In this document: positions 1-7,315 of the stretch, one piece after another
Position numbering within the stretch: the first letter of the stretch is position 1
How the letters are laid out: every line of letters begins with the position of its first letter
Assembly (NCBI RefSeq): GCF_000382225.1
Contig: NZ_KB907822.1
Span: forward strand, 1 to 58,506
DNA: 58,506 nt
Direction of reading: 5' to 3'
Origin: Hymenobacter aerophilus DSM 13606
GTDB lineage: Bacteria > Bacteroidota > Bacteroidia > Cytophagales > Hymenobacteraceae
Program-made: the position numbers and the translations under genes
Notes under the pieces: model-generated
Seen by the model: the letters and a program-made list of their open reading frames with translations, nothing else
Told to the model about the DNA's origin: nothing
Database searches by the model: none

Positions 1-276
1 CGCTTCAAAGACCTGGTGGCCCAACAGGGCGCCCTGCAAAGCATGAGCCGGCGCGGCAACTGCTACGACAACGCCCACGCCGAATCATTTTGGAGCCGCT
101 TCAAAGCCGAACTGCTCGACGGCGGCTCCTTCCCTGGCCTAGCCGAAGCCCGGCTCGAAATCAGCCACCACATTGCCTATTACAACGCGGAACGCCGGCA
201 TTCCGCCCTCAATTACCAGTCGCCAAACCACTTCGAAACACAACTCCAAACAACGTCCCAACTCTGTCCAGCTTAG
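1..276 (+). CDS. IS3-family transposase OrfB, C-terminal fragment
   Basis: The reading frame enters from the left edge and stops at 274-276, giving about 91 residues. It is the end of a DDE (rve-type) integrase domain. SMSRRGNCYDNAHAESFWSR carries the last acidic catalytic residue (the E of AES), and the tail YYNAERRHSALNYQSP is typical of IS3/IS150-group OrfB. The stop codon lies inside the right terminal inverted repeat (264-289), as is usual in compact IS3 elements. The N-terminal DD residues and OrfA lie outside the window. Whether the element is intact cannot be judged. Confidence 0.93.
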   Translation, partial: RFKDLVAQQGALQSMSRRGNCYDNAHAESFWSRFKAELLDGGSFPGLAEARLEISHHIAYYNAERRHSALNYQSPNHFETQLQTTSQLCPA

Positions 277-289
277 CTAGACCACCTCA
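264..289 (-). repeat. IS3 right terminal inverted repeat (IRR)
   Basis: These 26 bp match the left repeat at 58254-58279, identical over the first 13 bases and then diverging at a few positions. The repeat overlaps the transposase stop codon. It also supplies the last three residues (EVV) and the stop of the truncated HTH gene on the other strand. Confidence 0.8.
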
Positions 290-510
290 TGGTACGGCAG
301 CATTCCCCTACGCTTGTAGTCGTGAATTGTGGCCTGACATACATCAAGCAACCTCGCCGCCTCGCGTACTGTTAGCAGTTCCTCGGCTTCGGGGGCTGGG
401 GCCGCAGATTCTGCCAGAAGCTGGCCTAGCTCAAACCGCAGCATCGGGCGGAACATCTCTAGCAACTCTTCTGGGGTTGCGCTAATCAAAGTTTGCATTT
501 GAACCGTCAT
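277..510 (-). pseudogene. Excisionase-like helix-turn-helix protein, truncated by IS3
   Basis: The remaining 77 residues start at an ATG (508-510); an in-frame TTG lies five codons upstream. The end, ELLTVREAARLLDVCQATI followed by DYKRRGMLPYH, is the first two-thirds of a MerR/Xis-type winged HTH (HTH_17). This is the DNA-binding module of excisionases and small regulators in Bacteroidota integrative elements. Family members normally continue with a wing and a third helix. Here the reading frame runs into the IS3 terminal repeat after LPYH, picks up EVV and stops. The gene lies in the same direction as the recombinase at 1677-2960, so it was probably its directionality factor. Loss of the C-terminus should abolish normal function. 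Confidence 0.8.
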
Positions 511-624
511 TCTGGGGAATACCAATCCAGTGCGTCCGGAAAGGCTGTGCAGTAATGACGATGCAATTTGAGCCCATCCAATGGGCCAAAACGGGCCGAC
601 CCGAAAAGACCCGTCCCGGCCTGT

Positions 625-1674
625 TTACTTATCGGATGTGGGCGTTTTCAATGCTTGTGCTGCAAATCCTTCCAGCTCATTGTATATCTTCTCAACCTTT
701 GTCCCTCTAACTGGGCGACGAGTTACGAGGTCAACATCTTCGCGGCCTATATCAGTTATTCTTGACTTACTTACACGTGCTTTAAACGTGCTCCTAATTA
801 CCCTTTCCCCCTCAGCAGCAGTCAAGTCAGCTAAAAAGCCCCGAAGTTTTAACGCCCAAAACAAACTAGCCCAAGCCCCCGGTTTTGCAGCAGGCTTCGG
901 TTGCTCTTCTTTAAAGTCATATAGGCCCAAGTGCTTATTACCTAACAATGCGTTTAGCAGGTCGGGGGTAAATCCTCCTGTTAGCGAATTGTATAAGTCG
1001 CCATAATCAGGCCCTGAGTTTGAGGTATCCACGGCAGGCCTCTCGGGCCTAGTGCCTTTAGATATCCTTTCCTCTCTGCTTTTTTTCCTCGCTTCTCGCG
1101 CCCGTTCATCCCTCCGCATTTTAGCAGCCATTGCATCTATTGCAGGAGCCTCTTTCAGAAGGTTATCGGCTATCCTCAGCTTTTCGTGTAGAGCTTCCGA
1201 AATATGTATCTGTTCGGCGCTATTCTCTTTCGTAATGGGTGTCGAAGCGCTTTCTATTACTTCCAAATGCAGCTTCTTGGTAGCAGTGAGTACGTCGAAT
1301 GTGGCAGGAAACTGTAATCTCCTGTATTCAACGGCCATAGATAACAGCCCTTCATTGGGGGTGAGTTGCTTAGTCGGGTCAGTAACAAACAACCGGTCGA
1401 CCATTTCCCGAATGCTTTCACTTTCCCACCTCAGCACTTCTCCTAACCGTGGGTCGTCCTCTGGAATACCAGCGGCATCTACGCAAGCGAAAAGCCTATC
1501 CTCGGTGAACAAGTGAGCAAATGGGCTTTCCTCGTCGCAGTAGTAGATGATGAACCTTAGCCATACATCATCTGCCCCGCTACCGTAATCGGCAAAGGGT
1601 TGGTGATAGGATAAGTGAGGAAATACTTCCAAAACCTTATCCTCCCGGCGAATTCCTGAAATATCATACATCAT
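625..1674 (-). CDS. Conserved protein of unknown function, paired with integrase
   Basis: I do not recognise this 349-residue soluble protein. It has no signal peptide or membrane segment. Three parts can be seen. There is an acidic, aromatic N-terminal domain (about 1-150, e.g. DVWLRFIIYYCDEESPF). A charged, probably coiled linker follows (about 175-225, rich in R/K/E). The C-terminal domain (about 270-349) contains ASLFWALKLRGFL and a basic stretch, which could bind nucleic acid. Its ATG lies 2 bp after the stop of the upstream recombinase, so the two are almost certainly translated from one transcript. The context suggests a role in, or cargo of, the integrative element. Base composition is visibly more A+T-rich than the chromosomal genes that follow. 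Confidence 0.75.
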   Translation of the reverse strand: MMYDISGIRREDKVLEVFPHLSYHQPFADYGSGADDVWLRFIIYYCDEESPFAHLFTEDRLFACVDAAGIPEDDPRLGEVLRWESESIREMVDRLFVTDPTKQLTPNEGLLSMAVEYRRLQFPATFDVLTATKKLHLEVIESASTPITKENSAEQIHISEALHEKLRIADNLLKEAPAIDAMAAKMRRDERAREARKKSREERISKGTRPERPAVDTSNSGPDYGDLYNSLTGGFTPDLLNALLGNKHLGLYDFKEEQPKPAAKPGAWASLFWALKLRGFLADLTAAEGERVIRSTFKARVSKSRITDIGREDVDLVTRRPVRGTKVEKIYNELEGFAAQALKTPTSDK

Positions 1675-1676
1675 AA

Positions 1677-2960
1677 CTATATGGCTTTCGCGTCGGATGC
1701 GACGGGCATTTCATGGAAACGGGCAAACTCCTCGGCCACTCGCTGGGGCGTGAGGTTCACGTACCGCTGAAATGATTTATACGACGTGTGGCCGGTCAGC
1801 TTCATTACAAACTCGGCACTCATGCCCTTGCCAAGATTCAGGGTTACGAACGTGCGGCGGGCGGTGTGAACGGTCAGCTTCTCATACTTGGGGCAAGTCG
1901 TTACGTCGGCAACCCCGCCCCGGTACCGGATAACTTCAACCGGCGAATCAATCCCAGCTAGTTGGCCCAGTTCTTTCAGAAAGCGGTTTAGTACCGGATT
2001 GGTGATGGGCTGATTTTTCAGTGTGTCCAGCTCATTCGCCAGCAGCCGGTTTACGATTGTCAGAGCGGCGGCACTCAGGGGCACATTCACCACGGCGCGG
2101 GTCTTCTTGGCGGTCAGGCGTAGGTGGGCCGGTAGCTTCTCGGTGGCGGGCCGTAGGTGCTGGGGCCGGATGCTCACTAGGTCGGAGTAGCGCAGGCCAG
2201 TATAGCAGGCCAGCAGGAACCAGGCGCGGCCCTTTTCCAGCCGGGAGCCAACGGCCAGCGGCAAGGCTTCCAAAGCGGCCAGCTCGGCCGTGCTCAGGGC
2301 TATTACGTCCGGCTCCCTACGCGCCCAGCTAACCCGGTCAAGCGCGGTGCTTTCGGTATACCCCCGTTTCCCGGCCCACTTCATAAAAGCCTTGAGCCGC
2401 CCCAAGTGTTTGTTGATGGTGTTATCCGTCAGGTGGGCCTCGTTCAATAGGTAAGCGGCCCAACGGTCACCCATTGTTGGAGTGAGGGTGTCGTAGTCGA
2501 TAGCGTAACCGTTGGCCTCGGCAAACTCCCGAAGGTGGCGGCCAGCGGTGGCGTGGGCTTGGGCCGTGCGAACGGTGCCAGCGGCGCGGGTGTAATTCAC
2601 CCACTCGTCGTAATGCTGCCAGAACATTTGCGGTGCCTTCGCTGCCGGCACGGGCTCCTCGGCTTCTTCTGTTTCGGCAAGTGCCCGCAGCTCTGTCACC
2701 GTGGGCGCGGTGCCAGCGGCGGCGTGGGTATCATAGCAGGTAGTAAGCCGCTCTGTCAGCAGTTCCAGCCAATCATTTACGGCACCGTTGCGGGAAAAGC
2801 CCCTCGTCAGGGCGCGGCGCTCCTTCGCGTCCCACTGCTTGGGGTGAATTGAGCGGTTGGCGTACACCTTCACCCGTCGCCCGTTGAAGCTGAGGAAGCA
2901 GAAGATGGGCGTGGGCTTGTCTGCGCTAGGGGCAGAGAGCAGGAACGATATTTTAGCCAT
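1677..2960 (-). CDS. Site-specific tyrosine recombinase (integrase)
   Basis: This 427-residue phage-type integrase has the Bacteroidota architecture. An N-terminal arm-binding domain covers about 1-95 (KVYANRSIHPKQWD), a SAM-like core-binding domain about 110-205, and the catalytic domain about 220-410. The catalytic set is complete: Arg257 in TGLRYSD, Lys near 285, H365-x-x-R368 in HTARRTF, His391 in TGHTS and nucleophile Tyr400 in FQRYVNLT. It would catalyse integration and excision of the element. The gene starts close to the putative attachment site (about 3138-3170) and is followed by a 2-bp-spaced companion gene and a truncated excisionase-like gene, the normal order of an integration module. 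Confidence 0.95.
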   Translation of the reverse strand: MAKISFLLSAPSADKPTPIFCFLSFNGRRVKVYANRSIHPKQWDAKERRALTRGFSRNGAVNDWLELLTERLTTCYDTHAAAGTAPTVTELRALAETEEAEEPVPAAKAPQMFWQHYDEWVNYTRAAGTVRTAQAHATAGRHLREFAEANGYAIDYDTLTPTMGDRWAAYLLNEAHLTDNTINKHLGRLKAFMKWAGKRGYTESTALDRVSWARREPDVIALSTAELAALEALPLAVGSRLEKGRAWFLLACYTGLRYSDLVSIRPQHLRPATEKLPAHLRLTAKKTRAVVNVPLSAAALTIVNRLLANELDTLKNQPITNPVLNRFLKELGQLAGIDSPVEVIRYRGGVADVTTCPKYEKLTVHTARRTFVTLNLGKGMSAEFVMKLTGHTSYKSFQRYVNLTPQRVAEEFARFHEMPVASDAKAI

Positions 2961-3137
2961 ATTGGAGCAGCTTTATTGCCACTCCCAAGGTATGAAAACT
3001 TGTCCCATGTAGGACGGTATCTAGGACAAATATTCCGATTGAATCAGACTTTGTCCTACCTAACCCGATTGCCTCAACCAAGAAAACAGCCTCATTGGCT
3101 AAATAGAGCCGCTTTATTGTCGGTCTGCATACTGCCT

Positions 3138-3171
3138 TAGATTGCGGGTTGCAATCCAGTCCCCGCTACCT
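3138..3171 (+). other. Putative attachment site: tRNA gene 3' end fragment
   Basis: The sequence ends GCAATCCAGTCCCCGCTACC. This resembles the T-loop 3' strand, 7-nt acceptor strand, discriminator A and CC of a tRNA gene, probably of the Met type (acceptor CCCCGCT). No matching 5' half (an AGCGGGG acceptor strand) precedes it, so it is not a complete tRNA. A strong terminator follows six bases later, as behind a real tRNA gene. Together with the adjacent recombinase this fits the 3' tRNA duplicate (attL/attR) left by integration. The identity of the tRNA is an inference. Confidence 0.45.
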
Positions 3172-3176
3172 AGCCA

Positions 3177-3218
3177 AACGACCCGGTTGCCTCACGGCAG
3201 CCGGGTCGTTTCTTTTTG
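3177..3218 (+). terminator. Rho-independent terminator behind the tRNA-like fragment
   Basis: AACGACCCGG (3177-3186) pairs with CCGGGTCGTT (3201-3210). The inner TGCC/GGCA pairs extend the stem to about 15 bp around a TCAC loop. TCTTTTTG follows on the plus strand, so it terminates transcription coming from the tRNA-like fragment. It does not suit the minus-strand HTH gene at 3243-3671. Confidence 0.85.
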
Positions 3219-3242
3219 TGCTTACCAGAACCGTAGGGCCAT

Positions 3243-3671
3243 TCAGGATGCCTCGGATTTCAGCTGGCGCAGGGCCTTGGCCACCGTAACGGTGCTGATG
3301 GAGCGGGCTATGCCCCGGCCGACCAGATGGCCAGCCAACCGCTGCAACGACCAGCGCCGCCCGCCCGGCCGGGCCGTCAGGCGGGCCAGCTCTCCGATAA
3401 CTGCCGGCGTGAGCTTGGTGGGCGCCCCGCCCGGACTGGCCCCGCCCAGGTAGGCCACCAGGCCCTGCCGCCGGAAGGCGCGCCGCAGCGCATACACCCG
3501 GTACTCGGGCAGTTCCAGCTGGCGGGCCGTTTCGGCCCCGGTCAGGCCCGCGTCCCAGCAGCGCAGCACCTCGGCCCGGCTGTCTGCACCGCCGCCGGGG
3601 CACGCCAGGTACTCGTGCAGCAAGTGGCGCTGCTCTAGGCTCAGTACCAACGTGTCGCGGCGGCGGCTCAT
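3243..3671 (-). CDS. Stand-alone HTH protein related to IS630 OrfA
   Basis: The 142 residues hold a helix-turn-helix (about 25-75, LRCWDAGLTGAETARQLELP) and a second winged-helix half (about 85-140, LTPAVIGELARL ... WSLQRLAGHLV). This is the DNA-binding N-terminal half of IS630/Tc1-type transposases. No DDE catalytic domain follows in any frame: the next sequence is a terminator and the integrative element border. It lies 29 bp downstream of the last amylase gene on the same strand and may be co-transcribed with it. It could be an IS relic or an adopted DNA-binding protein. Confidence 0.7.
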   Translation of the reverse strand: MSRRRDTLVLSLEQRHLLHEYLACPGGGADSRAEVLRCWDAGLTGAETARQLELPEYRVYALRRAFRRQGLVAYLGGASPGGAPTKLTPAVIGELARLTARPGGRRWSLQRLAGHLVGRGIARSISTVTVAKALRQLKSEAS

Positions 3672-3700
3672 CGTAGGAGAGGACAGTTTTTCGTGAAAGG

Positions 3701-5101
3701 CTACTTTTTCAATACCAGATAACCGTGGGCCGGCAGGCTGATGGTTGAGCCCACCTGGTAGGCTCCGCCGCTCAGGGCATCGGTCCAGGCGGAGTTGGCC
3801 AGCGCGGTGGGCACGGTGTATTGCACGGGCACACTACGCACGTTGGCCACCACGAAAGCCTGCTCGGAGCCGGCGGTTTTGGTGAAAGCGCAGACGTCGG
3901 CGGTGCTGTAGGCCGAAGGGGTGCCGTGGCGCAAAGCGGCGCTGGCGGCACGGGCCCGCAGCAGGCGCTTATATTCCTTCGTGATTTCGGGGCGGGCATC
4001 CCAGCGTACTTTCACGTCGGTGAAGGGAAAGGGAATGGCCGTGGTCATGCCCGCTTCCTGGCCGTTATACACCATCGGCACGCCCTTGAAGCAGGAGGCT
4101 ACCACGAAGGCCGACATAGCCGCCGCGTCGCCGCCGAACACGGTAATGGGCGTCCCGTCGGAGCCGTTCACGTCGTGGTTGGTGGTGTAGCGCACCACCT
4201 GTTGGGTGCCGGTGGCCCCCACATACTCGGTGTTGTTGAGCGTAGTAAAAGTAGTGGCCGCTACCCCGTTGCGGTACACGTTTTTGAGGCCGTCGTAAAA
4301 GGGGAAGCCAAAATTATAGTCGAAGCCGGCCGTGAAGTTGCCGGGGCGGGTACCCTCGGCCAGCAGCAGCAGCTTGTGGCTCCTGATGTTGCGCAGCGTG
4401 TCAACGGCCTGCTGCCAGAAATCAACCGGGGGCGCATCGGCGTAGTCGCAGCGGAAGCCATCGACGTTGGCCGTGTACACCCACGATTTCATGGCCGCAA
4501 TCATTTCCAGCCGCATGGGCTGGCTGCTGAAGTTGAGCTGGGCTACGTCGGTGTAGTTGGTATTGGGCGGGCTGAGAATGGTGCCGCTGGCGTCGCGCAG
4601 GTACCAGTCGGGATGTTGCGTAACCCAGGCGTGGTCGAAGGCCGTGTGGTTTGCTACCCAGTCGAGCATTACGGCCATCTGGCGGGCGTGGGCGGCATCA
4701 ACCAGCTTGCGCAAATCGTCGAACGAGCCAAATTCGGCGCCCACGGCCCGGTAGTCGCGCACGGCATAGGGCGAGTTCACGCCCCGTAGGCTGCCTACTG
4801 GGTAAATCGGCATCAAATACAGTACGTTCACGCCCAGGCCCTTAATCGAGTCGATGCGAGCCAGCACGCCGGCAAAGTTGCCCGCCTGGCTGAAGGCCCG
4901 CATGTTCACCTGGTAAATGGCCGCGTCCTGGCGGTCGGGTACCCCGGCGAAGGGCGTGCCGTACTGGGCGGGCGGCGGCGTGGTGGTTACCGGCGGCAGC
5001 GGAGCCGGCGGCTGGGGCACGTCGGGCCGGCAGGCGCCCAGCAGCGCGGCGGCCGTCAGCAGCAGGATCGGATTTTTATAAGTGGTCGGGAAAAAAGTCA
5101 T
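3701..5101 (-). CDS. GH13 alpha-amylase family lipoprotein
   Basis: This 466-residue glycoside hydrolase family 13 enzyme begins with a lipoprotein signal, with lipobox LLGAC at Cys24 followed by a Pro-rich linker to about 48. It should therefore be membrane-anchored. The (beta/alpha)8 motifs are complete: LDWVANHT (146-153), GFRCDYAD with nucleophile Asp219, LLAEG with acid Glu249, and TTNHD (306-310). It would cleave alpha-1,4-glucans or maltodextrins. A C-terminal beta domain follows (about 395-466). It is the last enzyme of the Sus-like operon, 55 bp after the GH97 gene, and is clearly paralogous to the GH13 at 7316-8734. Confidence 0.93.
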   Translation of the reverse strand: MTFFPTTYKNPILLLTAAALLGACRPDVPQPPAPLPPVTTTPPPAQYGTPFAGVPDRQDAAIYQVNMRAFSQAGNFAGVLARIDSIKGLGVNVLYLMPIYPVGSLRGVNSPYAVRDYRAVGAEFGSFDDLRKLVDAAHARQMAVMLDWVANHTAFDHAWVTQHPDWYLRDASGTILSPPNTNYTDVAQLNFSSQPMRLEMIAAMKSWVYTANVDGFRCDYADAPPVDFWQQAVDTLRNIRSHKLLLLAEGTRPGNFTAGFDYNFGFPFYDGLKNVYRNGVAATTFTTLNNTEYVGATGTQQVVRYTTNHDVNGSDGTPITVFGGDAAAMSAFVVASCFKGVPMVYNGQEAGMTTAIPFPFTDVKVRWDARPEITKEYKRLLRARAASAALRHGTPSAYSTADVCAFTKTAGSEQAFVVANVRSVPVQYTVPTALANSAWTDALSGGAYQVGSTISLPAHGYLVLKK

Positions 5102-5156
5102 GCGGATAAAGTTGAGAAGGTAAGAAGTTGCCCCGCCCGTGCCGGAGGGGCCAGCG

Positions 5157-7280
5157 CTATTTCAGCGGCTTGATGCTCACGGCCGCGCCGCCACCGGCGG
5201 CCAGCTGGAGTTTCAGGGTCGATTTGCTGGTCACTTTGAGTTTGCGAATCTGGTAGGCCATCGGGTTCTGGTCCCAGCTGGCGTCCTTGCCATCGGCGTA
5301 AATGGTGGCCTCGTAGCGGCGGCCGGGCGTCAGGAAATCCAGCCGCACATCCTGGCGGCGGGCGTTTTCGTCGCTGATGCTGCCCACGTACCACTCGTCG
5401 CGGCCTTTGGCCTGGCGGGCAATGGTGAGGTAGTCGCCCGGCTCGGCGGCCACAATGCGGGTATCGTCCCAGTCCACGGGCACATCCTTGATAAACTGAA
5501 AGGCGTCGGGGTGCTGCTCGTAGGCTTCGGGCAGGTCGGCGGCCATTTGCAGCGGCGAGTACATCGTCACGTACAGGGCCAGCTGCTTGGCCAGGGTGGT
5601 ATGCACCTGCCGGCCCTTGTTGGCGGCCGGGTTCCAGGGTTCCAGCTTGATTTGAAAGATGCCGGGCGTGTAGTCCATCGGGCCGCCCATCAGGCGGGTA
5701 AAGGGCAGAATGGTTTCGTGCTCGGGCGGGTTGCCGGTGCTCCAGGCGTTGAACTCGTTGCCCCGGGCGGCCTCGTTGGCCATCCAGTTGGGGTAGGTGC
5801 GGTGCAGGCCGGTGGGCCGCACCGACTCGTGCATGTCCACCATAATGTGGTGGGCGGCCGTTTGCTGGGCCGTGCGCACGTAGTGGTTCACCATCCACTG
5901 TCCGTCGTGGTGCTCGCCGCGCGGGATGATGCGGCCCACGTAGCCGGTTTTGAGGGCGTCGTAGTTGTGGGCCTTCATGAAGCGGTAAGCCTCGTCCTGA
6001 CGCCGCTCGTAGTTGGTTACCGAGGCCGACGTTTCGTGGTGCATCATCAGCTGCACGCCCTTGCCGGCGGCGTAGCTTTGCAGCCCGGCCACATCGAAAT
6101 CGGGGTAAGGCGTCACGAAGTCGAAGACCTCCTCCTTCCAATTGTTGGCCCAGTCTTCCCAGCCCACGTTCCAGCCTTCCACCAGCACGCTGGCCAGGCT
6201 GTGTTTAGCGGCAAAATCAATATAGCGCTTCACGTTGGCGGTATTGGCGCCGTGGCGGCCGTTGGGTTTGAGCGCGTTCCAGTCGGTGCCGGCCAGCTTG
6301 ATGTTGGAGGTGTCGGCGTAGTTCCAGGTAGCGCGGTTGACGTGCATCTCCCACCACACGCCCACAAATTTCTGGGGCTTTATCCAGCTGGTATCTTTGA
6401 TTTTGCTGGGCTCATTCAGATTGAGAATGAGCTTGCTGGCCAGCACGTCGGGCGCCTTATCGCTCACGACCAGCGTGCGCCAGGGCGTGTGCTCGGGGGC
6501 CTGCAGATAGGCCGCCGCCCCGGTGGCCGAGGGCACCAGCTGGGCCGTAAGGCCGAACGTTTTGGTATCCACGCTGAGCATCATGGCCGGGTAGTTCACC
6601 AGCGCGGCCTCATGAATATTGATATACAGCCCGTCGTCGGACTTGAGCATGAGCGGCGTTTGCACCCGCGTGGGAGCCGCTTTCTGCTGAATGGGCTCGA
6701 TGGGCGTGGTATCCACCTCGCTCAGGCGCGAGGTGGTGTAGGCATATTCATTGGAGTCGTAGTCGCCCGGAATCCAGAAGGCTTTGTGGTTGGCGGGCAG
6801 GTTGAACTCGGTCAGCTCGCGCTGCACCACGAAGTAGGCCAGGTTGGGCTGGCGCGGAAACTCGTAGCGGAAGCCCACGCCGTCGGCAAACACCCGAAAC
6901 ACCACGTCGAGCAGGCGGCCGGGGGCCTGGGGCTGGCGCAGGTGCACCGTCAGCTGCTGGTAGTGGTTGCGGATGGTCTTCACCTCGCCCCACACCGGCT
7001 GCCAGGTTTCGTCGGTGCTCGTCAGCTCGCTGCCCACCAGCTCCAGCGCCCCCTCAAAGCCCGGACTGCCGGCCAGCTCCAGGCCCAGCCGCGAAGGGTT
7101 CACTACGGTTTTGGGGCCGTACTGCACGGCGTAGGTAAGCCGGCCGCCGGGGGCCAGGGCCACCGTCAGGCCCACCTGGCCCAGGCGGGCCGTGAGCGGG
7201 GCGGTGGTAGTGGCGGTGGGTTGGGCCAGCGCCACGTGGCCGGCAAACAGGGTCAGAAAGGCAATAAAAAAGAACTTCAT
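5157..7280 (-). CDS. susB: GH97 alpha-glucosidase (SusB type)
   Basis: This 707-residue secreted enzyme starts at ATG 7278-7280 with signal peptide MKFFFIAFLTLFAGHVALAQ; upstream in-frame codons lack a signal. It has the GH97 order: N-terminal beta-sandwich (about 25-290), (beta/alpha)8 barrel (about 300-600) and C-terminal beta domain. Recognisable signatures are VGVWWEMH (about 306), VEGWNVGWEDW, MHHETSAS (Glu416) and MVDMHESVRPTG (Glu485). The last two match the catalytic/calcium-site glutamates of the inverting SusB branch. Its role is periplasmic hydrolysis of maltooligosaccharides to glucose. It sits between two GH13 genes, 35 bp after the upstream one. Confidence 0.93.
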   Translation of the reverse strand: MKFFFIAFLTLFAGHVALAQPTATTTAPLTARLGQVGLTVALAPGGRLTYAVQYGPKTVVNPSRLGLELAGSPGFEGALELVGSELTSTDETWQPVWGEVKTIRNHYQQLTVHLRQPQAPGRLLDVVFRVFADGVGFRYEFPRQPNLAYFVVQRELTEFNLPANHKAFWIPGDYDSNEYAYTTSRLSEVDTTPIEPIQQKAAPTRVQTPLMLKSDDGLYINIHEAALVNYPAMMLSVDTKTFGLTAQLVPSATGAAAYLQAPEHTPWRTLVVSDKAPDVLASKLILNLNEPSKIKDTSWIKPQKFVGVWWEMHVNRATWNYADTSNIKLAGTDWNALKPNGRHGANTANVKRYIDFAAKHSLASVLVEGWNVGWEDWANNWKEEVFDFVTPYPDFDVAGLQSYAAGKGVQLMMHHETSASVTNYERRQDEAYRFMKAHNYDALKTGYVGRIIPRGEHHDGQWMVNHYVRTAQQTAAHHIMVDMHESVRPTGLHRTYPNWMANEAARGNEFNAWSTGNPPEHETILPFTRLMGGPMDYTPGIFQIKLEPWNPAANKGRQVHTTLAKQLALYVTMYSPLQMAADLPEAYEQHPDAFQFIKDVPVDWDDTRIVAAEPGDYLTIARQAKGRDEWYVGSISDENARRQDVRLDFLTPGRRYEATIYADGKDASWDQNPMAYQIRKLKVTSKSTLKLQLAAGGGAAVSIKPLK

Positions 7281-7315
7281 GCAAATAAATAAAGGGCAAA
7301 GAAGAGTCAGACCGC

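Larger units (their letters stand above)
1..289 (+). mobile_element. Right end of an IS3-family insertion sequence
   Basis: This is the 3' part of an IS3-type element ending in CA at 289. Its terminal repeat, read inward from 289 on the minus strand, begins TGAGGTGGTCTAG and then CTAAGCTGGACAG. The element at the right edge of the window begins with the near-identical TGAGGTGGTCTAG then GCAAGACGGACAG. This pair of TG...CA ends fixes the boundary. Beyond 289 the sequence becomes the coding strand of an interrupted HTH gene. Confidence 0.85.
290..3172 (-). mobile_element. Remnant end of an integrative element (int-unknown-xis module)
   Basis: Three same-strand genes (recombinase, unknown 349-aa protein, truncated HTH) sit next to a partial tRNA 3' end, which is how one border of an integrative element usually looks. 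The rest of the element would lie to the left, beyond the IS3 insertion that cuts the HTH gene. The right boundary is inferred from the tRNA-like sequence, not from a second attachment site, so its exact position is uncertain. Confidence 0.6.

Noticed and set aside
3090..3172. A complete tRNA gene before the terminator at 3177
   Set aside because: Only the 3' strand is present; no 5' acceptor, D-arm or anticodon arm can be folded upstream.
5139..7292. 717-codon open frame on the plus strand opposite the GH97 gene
   Set aside because: It mirrors a confidently identified GH97 gene, has no recognisable domain and shows the His/Gly/Val-rich composition of antisense frames in GC-rich DNA.
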